DNA from: Anaerolineae bacterium
Lineage (GTDB): Bacteria > Chloroflexota > Anaerolineae > Promineifilales > Promineifilaceae
DNA length: 12,043 bases
Assembly (NCBI GenBank): GCA_028277515.1
Contig: JANQGC010000266.1
Span: forward strand, 1 to 12,043
Direction of reading: 5' to 3'
Shown in pieces: positions 1 to 7,940 of the stretch. Numbering within the stretch: position 1 is the stretch's first letter; each line of letters opens with the position of its first letter. The position numbers were made by a program, and so were the translations under genes. Under the pieces are notes generated by a model. It did not search any database and was not told the origin of the DNA. It saw nothing but the letters and a program-made list of their open reading frames with translations.

Positions 1-20
1 AATCTCAACCAGGCCGGACA

Positions 21-3000
21 CTATCTTTGCGGCTGTACCGGCACTAACGGTGAGTAAACCCGGCAGGGACCCATATCAAGCATGATTTCGGCCGTCGCCC
101 CAATCTCGCCGATGCCGACTTCAGCCGTGATCAGAATCGTCTGGGTTCCACAGCCCTGCGGCCTATAAGGTACCTCAATGCGATCAGATTCACCTTCGCC
201 AATATAAGGGAGCATCTCCACATCGAAGGCGCGCGGCGGCGGCAGGGTCGGATCATCCTGGTAGGCCTGGTAGGCATAAGCATCCGGGTAAAGCTGTACA
301 TGGATCGCTTCTGCGGATGCGTCTTCAGCCAGGATATCGGCCGATACGATCACCCGATCACCCGCTGAAGCGCTGGATGGCGTCACCTGTGCATTTTCAA
401 TCGACAAATTGGGATCATCATCCTGCGGCGCTGGCGAACCATTAGAGGCGATATAAAACTTGCGGTGCAAGAAGCCGACATTGTTGCTGAAAGTTTTCGG
501 CGCGCCGTCAAAGGTCACTTTTGCCAGCGGGGCATTGGCGATACTGGTCAGGCTACCCGGTTTTTCACTCAGGCCGTGGCCGGGCAGTTCTTTTATCATA
601 TTGCCTGCTCCGTCTTCAACCCAGACCAACACCCAAAATATCTGATAGGTATTCCCTAAACCGGTTGTATCCAGCATCGCTGTCGCAGTGGCCCAATTTG
701 GTGTGTCGGGACTGTTGGGCGAATTAAAGCCGGGCAGGGGATCGACAGCTACCTGGTCGATGATCACGCTGTTTCCCAATGGGGTCGTGCCCTGAATCGG
801 CTGCCGGTAAAAACGGACCTGGATCTTGGCGTCGGACGGCATGTCTTTAAAGCTGTAGTTGTAGACTCGCGCCTGCAGCATCACATCATCGCCGGCGGTG
901 GCCTGGGTGCGTTGTGGGCCGTCCGCGCCAAATAAAGTGATGAAAAGTCCGCGCATCCAGTGGAATTCACTATTCCAGATATCACTGGAGATGGGATCAT
1001 TAAAGATCATGCAGTTGGTCAGACCTACAGATGCCTCCAGGCAGTTTAAGGAATCCTGGTTATTGTTTGGCGCGGTTTTAGTCCAGCGCACGGGATGGTT
1101 GAGGGCCACATCAATGTATTGCTGGTATGGGCTGGCATCAGAAACCCACCAGGAACCGGCCTCCGGGTCCAGTGGATTGGCGGCAAAACCAGCCTGCAGC
1201 GGCCCCATGGTCTGGATATCCTGGGTTAAGGTTAACGTGTCCACCGTGCCTACCGAGGGTGTGCGGCCGAAGATGTACGGTTCCACACGATATAGGTAAA
1301 GAGGGGTGTCAAGAAATGTTCCCGGTTTGGCGATGGCAATCCCTTGTGAGGCGCCCACAGACGAAGAGGATTTGTTTAGGGTAGAAGTAGATGTGCTGTC
1401 GTTGTAACTGTAGTCTCCTTTGAGGTTCACATTCAGGATTTTGCCAATGACATTTCCACCGGTCAGGCTGTAAGATTTTTCAAAAGAGTGGCTGTTGGTG
1501 GATCCGGTTGTCTGATCATCTTCCGATTTTGTGTCCCATCTCAGCATCTGTGCCTGGTCTGAATCGTCCGTATAGAAATGCTGCGGCCGGGTGAGCAGAT
1601 CGATGCCCTCAGAAACTTGCAGCTTCAACTGGTTTTCATCCCAAGGATACGAAAAAATGTTGCCCGGTTCATGCAACGGCTGGTACCACTCGGTTGTTGC
1701 CCCGGGGCCGGGACCGGTTCCATTGCTGGCCGGTCCGGACAAAGTCAGATAGAGCTGCTCTTCTTCACCGGGCGCGCAGCTGCCGTTGTCAGCCGGGCAG
1801 ATCGTTTGACCAAGCACCGGATAATGATAAACATTAAAGTTGCTCACATCGTACCAGATTTCATCGCCAAATCCTGTCGTCGTCGAGGCATCGTAGGTGA
1901 ATTCATTCTGGGTGAACTGGTAGGTCTCTTTAAAGTTTTCAACCTTGTCCTCGGTGGTTTTCTTTAACGCGCCACCAATGGATGGCAAATAGGGGGGTTT
2001 GAAACTGAAGGATGCATCTCCTTGTTCAGTAGAGGAATAGGTATAGCTGGTGCGGTTGGTATCTGATGATTGGTTGCTGGTAGTCTGGCTCATCGTATAG
2101 ATGCTGTTATAGGAATCGGGCACGGCCGTGAAATTAACAATATCCCACTCACTGCCGGTGCTGGGACTGGGCAAGATATAGTCCACATGCATCGGCGGCG
2201 CGCCCAGGATCACGGAGGGTTGGCTGTGGCTGCTCACGCGAATGATCGATGGCGGCCCTAGCCGTCCCGAGCGTCCCTGCAGATCGCCGGCGGTCAGCCA
2301 ATTGGTTTGCTGCGGATCTGATAGATTTGCCTTATGACGCGGGTCGGGATTCAGCACGACATTGGTGTGGCCGCCTGGTTTAAGGTTTGAATCCAGCCCG
2401 TAAGTCCGTATAAATCCTGCTTGTGTCAATCCAGAGGTTATACGGTTGAAGGCAACGGCGATCTCTAAATTATAAGCGGCTTCGTCGGTCGGGTCGCTGA
2501 TGGTTCCGAATCTTCCGATGGCTAACCCATTGAGGTAAGGCTGTACAGGCCCCTGGCCGCCAGGAATAAATCCGTCCGATGGTACCTGCGTTGCCACCAT
2601 TTGATTAATAATGGTCTTGTTCTCGAAAGTTAAGGTTCCCACCCATACGCGACTCACCCAATCGCCAGGACCGCCAGTTTCTACAATTAAGTTAACGGCC
2701 CAGGCGACCTGTTCTGATTCTCCAAACCAATCCAATTTTCCAGCCCTGGCAAAGACGGCCCTGGGTGCACCACTCATTGTATTGGTCATGCCGGTCAATT
2801 CTTGTTCTGAAATTGGCCCACCGCCCACCATCGACCAGTCACCGTCGAACTGGTACCATACGGCCGTGAGGGGATTGACCCTGTTCCCGGCATATGTGCA
2901 GACAAATTGAATCAACCCATCGCCGTCAAATGACTGCGGGTCAAATTGACCGGACACCAAAGCTGAGCGGTTCGTGCAGCCACTTTGCCCGGATGGAAGG

Positions 3001-3917
3001 GTGATTGGCACTGCCTGAGACTGCAGCGGATCCAGCAGGATCTCCAATTTCTCTGCATCGCTGCAAATGGTTCCTGGCACTGGTCCAGGACAAACGGTGG
3101 CAAAATGGACGGTCCGATCATCTCCAATCCAGGCCACATCAACAAGTCCATCACTGTTGAAATCACCCGTTGTTGGATCGAAATCAGTTGCAAGATTTAC
3201 GGATGGCAGGGTCGTTGCCTTGCCAAAAACCATCCCTTGATTGACATTGGCCAGGTTCTTGGCTGTGGCTGCAATTAGTTCCTTATCGCTCATGATGAAG
3301 AGGTCGTCAAATCCATCCTTGTTGAAATCGTCCATGGCCAAAGCCGTACTGGCGGCTGACATTTTGAATTGAGTGGCATGATTAACGCCGCTTTTTAATT
3401 CTTGAATGTGCAGCGACATATTATTGCCGTCTCCCGAGACGGTGCAGTTGCCACCGGATGCCCCGGCGACGGGCGCTAAAGTCATGATGACATCATAGCC
3501 CAAATTGAAGAAACGGCCGACGCGGGTCTGCTGCGGCTGGCGGCCTTCGGTCAGCCAGCAGGTTGGGGTGAGCACATTACGAACGCTTTGAGTGATGACC
3601 CTCCCGAATTCGGTTTCCAGAATGTAGTTATTGACCTGCATACTGGTATTATTGTCAACCGGATTGGAGCGCATGATCAGCAGATCGTCTGCGGGAAACA
3701 AGTCATATTCGAAATTTAATGGATCATCGATCATGCTGAAATCGGGGTCATCAGCCGGCACGGCAGGCATCTGCTGCCCGCCGGGCGCAGACGGTTCTTC
3801 CTGGGCTAATGTTGGCGCAAGAATAACGATAGCCAGCAATGCAAATGATAAGGCGAACAAAGCTAACATCCTGAGAGCCAGGGCTTTATGATTTTTTTGG
3901 GTTTTTTGTGTCATCAT
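21..3917 (-). CDS. Large secreted FG-GAP/VCBS-repeat protein with CARDB-like C-terminus
   Basis: Predicted extracellular protein of about 1298 residues; function unknown. I place the start at the ATG at 3917, which has an AAGGA ribosome site 9 nt upstream. A GTG at 3947 would add ten implausible residues ahead of the signal peptide. The N-terminus has a Lys-rich stretch, a hydrophobic core (about residues 16-35) and a probable cleavage site near TLAQEE. Calcium-loop motifs of the FG-GAP/VCBS type appear around residues 195-207 (DDFNKDGFDDLF) and 250-262 (GDFNSDGLVDVAW), with a weaker one near 325-335. Residues about 600-880 form a Ser/Thr/Asn-rich module of alternating polar and aromatic residues that I do not recognise. 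Two beta-rich CARDB/Ig-like segments follow (roughly 1020-1130 and 1190-1285). The tail, VYSPLVPVQPQR, resembles the ends of many Chloroflexota secreted proteins. Its likely role is surface adhesion, binding or toxin-like activity (inference). It stands alone, with its own possible promoter, downstream of the PDH operon. Confidence 0.85.
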   Translation of the reverse strand: MMTQKTQKNHKALALRMLALFALSFALLAIVILAPTLAQEEPSAPGGQQMPAVPADDPDFSMIDDPLNFEYDLFPADDLLIMRSNPVDNNTSMQVNNYILETEFGRVITQSVRNVLTPTCWLTEGRQPQQTRVGRFFNLGYDVIMTLAPVAGASGGNCTVSGDGNNMSLHIQELKSGVNHATQFKMSAASTALAMDDFNKDGFDDLFIMSDKELIAATAKNLANVNQGMVFGKATTLPSVNLATDFDPTTGDFNSDGLVDVAWIGDDRTVHFATVCPGPVPGTICSDAEKLEILLDPLQSQAVPITLPSGQSGCTNRSALVSGQFDPQSFDGDGLIQFVCTYAGNRVNPLTAVWYQFDGDWSMVGGGPISEQELTGMTNTMSGAPRAVFARAGKLDWFGESEQVAWAVNLIVETGGPGDWVSRVWVGTLTFENKTIINQMVATQVPSDGFIPGGQGPVQPYLNGLAIGRFGTISDPTDEAAYNLEIAVAFNRITSGLTQAGFIRTYGLDSNLKPGGHTNVVLNPDPRHKANLSDPQQTNWLTAGDLQGRSGRLGPPSIIRVSSHSQPSVILGAPPMHVDYILPSPSTGSEWDIVNFTAVPDSYNSIYTMSQTTSNQSSDTNRTSYTYSSTEQGDASFSFKPPYLPSIGGALKKTTEDKVENFKETYQFTQNEFTYDASTTTGFGDEIWYDVSNFNVYHYPVLGQTICPADNGSCAPGEEEQLYLTLSGPASNGTGPGPGATTEWYQPLHEPGNIFSYPWDENQLKLQVSEGIDLLTRPQHFYTDDSDQAQMLRWDTKSEDDQTTGSTNSHSFEKSYSLTGGNVIGKILNVNLKGDYSYNDSTSTSTLNKSSSSVGASQGIAIAKPGTFLDTPLYLYRVEPYIFGRTPSVGTVDTLTLTQDIQTMGPLQAGFAANPLDPEAGSWWVSDASPYQQYIDVALNHPVRWTKTAPNNNQDSLNCLEASVGLTNCMIFNDPISSDIWNSEFHWMRGLFITLFGADGPQRTQATAGDDVMLQARVYNYSFKDMPSDAKIQVRFYRQPIQGTTPLGNSVIIDQVAVDPLPGFNSPNSPDTPNWATATAMLDTTGLGNTYQIFWVLVWVEDGAGNMIKELPGHGLSEKPGSLTSIANAPLAKVTFDGAPKTFSNNVGFLHRKFYIASNGSPAPQDDDPNLSIENAQVTPSSASAGDRVIVSADILAEDASAEAIHVQLYPDAYAYQAYQDDPTLPPPRAFDVEMLPYIGEGESDRIEVPYRPQGCGTQTILITAEVGIGEIGATAEIMLDMGPCRVYSPLVPVQPQR

Positions 3918-3926
3918 TTGAGGTTG

Positions 3927-3931
3927 TCCTT
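3927..3931 (-). promoter_or_regulatory. Ribosome-binding site deciding the start of the secreted protein
   Basis: AAGGA on the minus strand lies 9 nt before the ATG at 3917. A second ATG follows directly at 3914. The site falls inside the longer GTG-initiated reading, so it favours the shorter protein, in which the signal peptide is at the true N-terminus. Confidence 0.55.
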
Positions 3932-3973
3932 CTTTGAAAAAAACCACTAGTTAGGAAGCGAATACGGGAGACC

Positions 3974-4001
3974 CTGGTAGACTCATACCAAGGCTTGTCA
4001 A
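3974..4001 (-). promoter_or_regulatory. Weak candidate promoter for the secreted protein
   Basis: On the minus strand a perfect TTGACA (3996-4001) is followed after 16 nt by TACCAG (3974-3979), a poor -10. It lies about 57 nt before the proposed ATG, in a suitable place between the PDH terminator and the gene. The -35 is good but the -10 is not, so this is only suggestive. Confidence 0.3.
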
Positions 4002-4050
4002 GGGATTTTAGAGGAAAAAAAACTTTAGGCAATAGCAAAATATAAATATA

Positions 4051-4194
4051 CCAGGCACCTTAATTAAGCGTTACAAAAAAATGGGTAAACGTAACCGAGG
4101 ATTCCATTCCTCGTTACTAGAGCGCGAAATGGATTTCGCGGTTACGAGGTTTACCTGATTAATTTTACGAGTTTCATAGAGGTGCCTGGCACTT
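4051..4194. repeat. Composite palindromic element (REP/MITE-like)
   Basis: The outer arms CCAGGCACCT (4051-4060) and AGGTGCCTGG (4180-4189) are perfect inverted repeats about 120 bp apart. The right arm sits in the palindrome AGGTGCCTGGCACTT (4180-4194). Inside, GGTAAAC (4084-4090) pairs with GTTTACC (4149-4155), and GTAACCG (4091-4097) pairs with CGGTTAC (4139-4145). Two further hairpins are nested: GAGGA/TCCTC (4097-4112) and CGCGAAAT/ATTTCGCG (4123-4140, 2-nt loop). The element begins four bases after the E2 stop codon. Such multi-hairpin structures are typical of non-autonomous, REP-like repeats mobilised by Y1 (TnpA-REP) transposases; that link is inferred, since no transposase is present here. 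Confidence 0.65.
4075..4155 (-). terminator. Probable intrinsic terminator of the PDH operon
   Basis: Read on the minus strand, the 14-bp stem formed by 4149-4155/4139-4145 and 4091-4097/4084-4090 (with a 3-nt bulge) encloses two smaller hairpins. It is followed two bases later by seven T residues (4075-4081). It lies just downstream of the E2 stop codon. The branched stem is longer than usual for a rho-independent terminator, so the palindromic element may have been co-opted for termination. Confidence 0.5.
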
Positions 4195-4197
4195 ATT

Positions 4198-5472
4198 CTA
4201 CAACAGTAGCCGCATCGGGTTTTCCATGATGCCTTTGAAGTGCTGAAGGTAACGGGCCGCTTCTGCACCGTCGGTGACGCGATGATCGGCCGAGATTGTG
4301 ACCTTCATCCGCGTGCCCACTTGCAGTTCGCCATCGACAACCACCGGTACCTGCTTGGCCGAGCCGATGGCCAGGATGGCTGCGTCCGGCGGGTTGATGA
4401 TGGCGATGAAATGATCAACATCGAACGCGCCCAGGTTGCTGACCGTGAAGGTCGCACCCTGCACATCGTCCGGCTTGACCTTGCCCGCGCGGGCGCGGCC
4501 GATTGCCGCCTTATTATCCACGGCCACTTTGGATAACGTGGAGGTGTCCGTGTTCCTTTGCACGATGGTCAGCAACCCCCCTTCCACGGCCACGGCCGTG
4601 CCTACATTGATCTGTCTGTGACGCAAGAGTTTATCCCCGGCGTAGGAGGCATTCAAATTGGGGAACTCACGCAGGGCCAGCGCCGCGCCTTTGACGATCA
4701 GATCATTGACCGTCACCTTCTCATCATCCGGCAGAGCGGCGTTAATCTGCTTACGCAGGGCCAGTGCGGGGGCCATGTCAATCTCCGTGGTGACATAGAA
4801 GTGCGGCACAGTCGTCTTGCTTTCGGCCATACGCCGGCCGATCGCCTGGCGCAGTCTCGTCGTTTCTATTTCCTCAAAATCACCGTCTTCGGGAATCTGA
4901 TAGGCCGGTTCAGGCCGGGCCGCTGCCGGCTGCGGTTCAGGGGCCGGTCTGGCCATGAAATCTTCCACGTCAGCCTTGCGGATTCGGCCGTCCGGCCCGC
5001 TGCCGTTGACTTGTTTCAGATCAACATCATGTTCCTCAGCGATGCGCCGGGCAACCGGCGTGGCCTTGACGCCGTCCGGAAATTCGGCGGAAACGGCCGA
5101 AGATTTTTGCGGCTGAACCGCTTCTGCCGGCGTTTTTTCTTCAGCAGTTTCGGCGGGCGCTTCAATCTTATCAGCTTCGGCGGCCGCGCCATTCTGCCCG
5201 GAAGTATCGTCGACCATGCCCGAAATATCTTCCCCTTCTGCACCGACGATAGCCATATTGGCCCCAATAGGCACAATCGCCCCGGCCTCCTCAATCAGGT
5301 GCAGCAGCGTGCCTTCTACCTGCGATTCCAGGTCCAGGGTCGCTTTATCCGATTCAATTTCGGCCACCACCTCACCGCGAGTCACCGGTTCACCAATCTC
5401 TTTTAACCATTGGTTGAGCACGCCTTCGCGCATATCAAAACCAAGTTTGGGCATGACAATATATTCAGCCAT
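4198..5472 (-). CDS. pdhC: Pyruvate dehydrogenase E2, dihydrolipoamide acetyltransferase
   Basis: E2 core of the 2-oxoacid dehydrogenase complex (424 residues). It transfers the acetyl group from E1 via lipoyl-lysine to CoA in the cytoplasm. It has a single N-terminal lipoyl domain (residues 2-80) with the lipoylation site ESDKATL (K43). An Ala/Pro/Glu-rich linker follows, then a peripheral subunit-binding domain (about 136-172; ATPVARRIAEEH, GSGPDGRIRKADVEDF), a second Ala/Pro linker, and the catalytic domain (about 200-424) with the active-site motif DHRVTDG (H397, D401). I chose the ATG at 5472 over the GTG at 5475 because AGAGG lies 7 nt before it. The start overlaps the E1beta stop by one base (TGATG), implying translational coupling. 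Its E1 partners look pyruvate-type, but acetoin or branched-chain specificity cannot be excluded by eye. Confidence 0.95.
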   Translation of the reverse strand: MAEYIVMPKLGFDMREGVLNQWLKEIGEPVTRGEVVAEIESDKATLDLESQVEGTLLHLIEEAGAIVPIGANMAIVGAEGEDISGMVDDTSGQNGAAAEADKIEAPAETAEEKTPAEAVQPQKSSAVSAEFPDGVKATPVARRIAEEHDVDLKQVNGSGPDGRIRKADVEDFMARPAPEPQPAAARPEPAYQIPEDGDFEEIETTRLRQAIGRRMAESKTTVPHFYVTTEIDMAPALALRKQINAALPDDEKVTVNDLIVKGAALALREFPNLNASYAGDKLLRHRQINVGTAVAVEGGLLTIVQRNTDTSTLSKVAVDNKAAIGRARAGKVKPDDVQGATFTVSNLGAFDVDHFIAIINPPDAAILAIGSAKQVPVVVDGELQVGTRMKVTISADHRVTDGAEAARYLQHFKGIMENPMRLLL

Positions 5473-6443
5473 CACAACACCTCTTTTACAGCAGCGACGA
5501 CCCGATCAACATTAATCAGCGCCGATTGCTCCAACTCTTGCGAATAAGGTAAGGGTACTTCAAACTGAGCTACACGTTTAATGGGCGCATCCATATAATC
5601 AAATGCTTCTTCTTGCAGGCGGGCTGCTACTTCGGCGCCAATGCCATAGGAGCGGTGCCCTTCTTCCACGATGACGGCTTTAAAGGTTTTCTGGAAGGAT
5701 TCGATGGCCGGACCCATGTCCAGCGGCCGTAAAGAACGCAGATCGATCACCTCCGCCTCAATACCATCCTTGGCCAACGCTTCGGCAGCGTCCAGCGCCA
5801 CCAGCATCCCCTGGGCATAAGCGATGATCGTCACGTCCGATCCTGCCCGCTTGACATCGGAAACACCAATCGGCACCGTAAAATCCTCTTCCGGCACCTC
5901 ACCCCGAATTTGATACAGGGTATGATGTTCAATAAAGAGCACGGGATCATCGGAGCGAATCGCTTCCTTCAACAAACCCTTGGCATCATAAGGCGTACTG
6001 GGCGAAACTACTTTCAGGCCGGGGAAATGCGCGAAAAGCACATCCGGGGTATGGCTGTGTGTCGCTCCCAACTGACGGCCGCCACCGCCCGGCGCGCGAA
6101 AAACGACCGGGGCCTTGAATTGGCCGCCAAACATATAATGCACCTTGGCCGCGTGATTGACCATGGCATCAAGCGCCAAAAAGGCAAAATTCATCGTCAT
6201 AAACTCCGCCACAGGGCGCAGGCCATTCATCGCCGCCCCGGTGGCTGCCCCACCAATAGCCATTTCCGATATCGGTGTGTCGCGCACGCGGCGCGGGCCA
6301 AACTCATCCAAAAAGCCACGCGTCACGGCGTAGGTGCCACCCCAAACGCCGACTTCTTGACCCATAATGAACACATCTTCGTCACGGTGCATTTCTTCAC
6401 GAAGAGCATCGGTAATCGCCTGGCGCATCGTTATTCTAGCCAT
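5472..6443 (-). CDS. pdhB: Pyruvate dehydrogenase E1 component, beta subunit
   Basis: Beta subunit (323 residues) of the heterotetrameric thiamine-diphosphate E1, which decarboxylates pyruvate and reductively acetylates the lipoyl group of E2. It has the transketolase pyrimidine-binding domain (about 4-180) with the conserved cofactor-activating Glu in TPISEMAIGGAATG (E60). The HSH motif (H129-H131) lies in the region of the conserved active-site His of E1beta. The C-terminal transketolase domain (about 195-310; IDLRSLRPLD, EEGHRSYGIGAEV) supplies the dimer contacts. Length is normal for the family. Its start is one base after the E1alpha stop codon, and a strong GGAGG site (6453-6457) lies 9 nt upstream inside pdhA. 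Confidence 0.95.
   Translation of the reverse strand: MARITMRQAITDALREEMHRDEDVFIMGQEVGVWGGTYAVTRGFLDEFGPRRVRDTPISEMAIGGAATGAAMNGLRPVAEFMTMNFAFLALDAMVNHAAKVHYMFGGQFKAPVVFRAPGGGGRQLGATHSHTPDVLFAHFPGLKVVSPSTPYDAKGLLKEAIRSDDPVLFIEHHTLYQIRGEVPEEDFTVPIGVSDVKRAGSDVTIIAYAQGMLVALDAAEALAKDGIEAEVIDLRSLRPLDMGPAIESFQKTFKAVIVEEGHRSYGIGAEVAARLQEEAFDYMDAPIKRVAQFEVPLPYSQELEQSALINVDRVVAAVKEVL
5480..5484 (-). promoter_or_regulatory. Ribosome-binding site choosing the E2 start
   Basis: AGAGG lies 7 nt before the ATG at 5472 but only 4 nt before the alternative GTG at 5475. The spacing favours ATG. The site is inside the end of the E1beta coding region. Confidence 0.5.
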
Positions 6444-6444
6444 T

Positions 6445-7407
6445 TTAGTTCGCCTCCACGTAAATATTATCGAACAGCGTATCTAAGGCCGGAAGCTCTG
6501 ATTCTTCAGCAAATTCTACCGCTTCTTCAACTTCCCTCTCCGCCGCTTCATCAATGTGATCAAACTGTTCTTGATCCACATCATATTCTTTGATCAGATG
6601 CCGCTCCAAAACGCCAATGGGATCATCATCACGCCATTTTTCGACCTCGTCTTTGGTGCGGTAACGCAGCGGGTCGCCCATACTGTGGCCTTCATAACGA
6701 TAGGTGATCATCTCTAAAAACTGTGGCCCCTCACCCGACCGCGCCTTAGACAAAGCTGCACTCGTGGCCTCATATACTTCAAGAATGTTCATCCCATCAA
6801 TTTGCTTGCCTTCCATGCCATAAGCCGGCGCGCGGTCGATCATGCTTGATGCGGCCATGGCCCGCTCGGTGGATGTGCCCATACCGTATTGATTATTCTC
6901 GACAATCCACACGACCGGTAAATCCCAGACCCCCGCCATATTCAATGATTCGTGGAAATAGCCGATGTTCGTTGAGCCGTCGCCCATGTAGCAAAGGACG
7001 GCATTATCCGTTTCGCGATACTGCTCAGCCAGGGCGATGCCAGTGGCCAGCGGTAAGTGGCCGCCGACGACGGCATACCCACCCCAAAAATGACGCTCCC
7101 GATCAGCCAGGTGCATCGAACCACCGCGCCCTTTGCTGACCCCGGTTTCTTTGCCCATCAGTTCAGCCATGACAAATCTGGAGTCGGTTCCCACGGCCAG
7201 GATATGAGCGTGATCGCGATAAGCGGTGATCACGTGATCTCCATCCTGTTTGGCGGCGATAGATCCCACGGCCACGGCCTCCTGGCCGATGTATAAATGT
7301 AAAAAGCCCCCAATTTTGCCTTGCTGGTACAATTCCGCGCTGCGCTGCTCGAAGCCCCGGATCAAGACCATCTGGCGATACCATTCTAATAATGTCTCTT
7401 TATCCAT
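6445..7407 (-). CDS. pdhA: Pyruvate dehydrogenase E1 component, alpha subunit
   Basis: Alpha subunit (320 residues) of E1, which binds the diphosphate of thiamine diphosphate. The ThDP motif runs from GDG (142-144) to NN (171-172). PDH-type signatures are visible: FLHLYIGQEAVAVG (35-48), YRDH (63-66), SKGRGGSMH (91-99), ENNQYGMGTSTER near 170-182 and YRYEGHSMGDPLRYRT near 240. These fit pyruvate better than branched-chain oxoacid E1alpha, although acetoin dehydrogenase E1alpha is closely related. The ATG has AAGGA 7 nt upstream (7415-7419). It is the first gene of the pdhA-pdhB-pdhC operon. The leader contains a three-palindrome array, and no E3 (lipoamide dehydrogenase) gene is in the window. 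Confidence 0.95.
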   Translation of the reverse strand: MDKETLLEWYRQMVLIRGFEQRSAELYQQGKIGGFLHLYIGQEAVAVGSIAAKQDGDHVITAYRDHAHILAVGTDSRFVMAELMGKETGVSKGRGGSMHLADRERHFWGGYAVVGGHLPLATGIALAEQYRETDNAVLCYMGDGSTNIGYFHESLNMAGVWDLPVVWIVENNQYGMGTSTERAMAASSMIDRAPAYGMEGKQIDGMNILEVYEATSAALSKARSGEGPQFLEMITYRYEGHSMGDPLRYRTKDEVEKWRDDDPIGVLERHLIKEYDVDQEQFDHIDEAAEREVEEAVEFAEESELPALDTLFDNIYVEAN

Positions 7408-7462
7408 GTACTAATCCTTGTGAATGAAATATTCGATTAAGCGGTTTATTTGTCTTCATCAT

Positions 7463-7569
7463 GTGACAGTCACTTATTTCTTCTATTTAGAGAGATCGCT
7501 CTGTTTCAAGTGACAGTCACTTAGATCTTCTATTTAGAAAGATCGCCCTGTTTCAAGTGACTGTCACTT
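7463..7569. repeat. Three palindromes in an exact 47-bp periodic array
   Basis: GTGACAGTCAC occurs at 7463-7473 and 7510-7520, and the variant GTGACTGTCAC at 7557-7567. Copies 2 and 3 extend to AAGTGACAGTCACTT (7508-7522) and AAGTGACTGTCACTT (7555-7569). The 36-bp spacers are near-identical (both contain TCTATTTAGA and end in TGTTTCAA), so this is a 47-bp tandem repeat of about 2.3 units. It lies 56-162 bp upstream of pdhA. It could be a multi-site operator or a REP-like repeat cluster. Confidence 0.75.
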
Positions 7570-7738
7570 TTTTGATGTTGGCATGCGGCCAAATTTACCT
7601 GAAGCAATCCATTTTTAAATTGTCCTGCCCAGGTACTTGTATTCTTATTTATTATTGGTAAATTCTGCTGCCCCGTTTCCGGGTTGTCCCCCAATCGCAG
7701 GAATTTTGTCACCCAATTTTCAATCGTTCTCTTTCATT

Positions 7739-7744
7739 ATTATA
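7739..7744 (-). promoter_or_regulatory. Possible -10 element (TATAAT) for the PDH operon
   Basis: A perfect minus-strand TATAAT lies in an AT-rich tract about 330 bp upstream of pdhA. No recognisable -35 is found at 16-18 nt spacing, so support is weak. Transcription from here would run through all three palindromes before reaching pdhA. Confidence 0.2.
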
Positions 7745-7836
7745 TAGGACAGTTTACCACATCCGCCATTGAAAATCATTGATCGGCACGATAATATATC
7801 TACACAATCCTTCGACCAATGTGGTAGTGGAGGGAT

Positions 7837-7860
7837 ACTTCGGCAGGCTCAGCACAAGCC
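7837..7860. repeat. Dispersed-repeat-like sequence (CTTCGGCAGGCTCAGCACAAG)
   Basis: This sequence resembles the TTCGACAAGCTCAG-type short intergenic repeat that I associate with many environmental bacterial genomes. Only one copy is in this window, so calling it a repeat rests on recognition and not on copies seen here. Confidence 0.3.
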
Positions 7861-7940
7861 GGCGGGGCAAAATCTCACCGGAAACCCTGAACCATCCATC
7901 CCGCCTGTCTCGCCCGGCAAAACGCCGCTTGCCTGTGAAG

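Noticed and set aside
4071..4268. 65-codon minus-strand reading covering the end of E2
   Set aside because: It overlaps E2 out of frame and runs through the palindromic element; its residues come from the repeat.
4558..5406. 282-codon plus-strand reading opposite E2
   Set aside because: Antisense shadow of the lipoyl, linker and catalytic regions of a clear E2 gene; no motif of its own.
7463..7569. CRISPR array
   Set aside because: Only three palindromes of 11-15 bp are present, and the spacers are near-identical to each other; CRISPR spacers should differ. No cas genes.
7530..7712. 60-codon minus-strand reading in the gap upstream of pdhA
   Set aside because: GTG start without a ribosome site, no recognisable motif, and its end overlaps the palindrome array; treated as non-coding.
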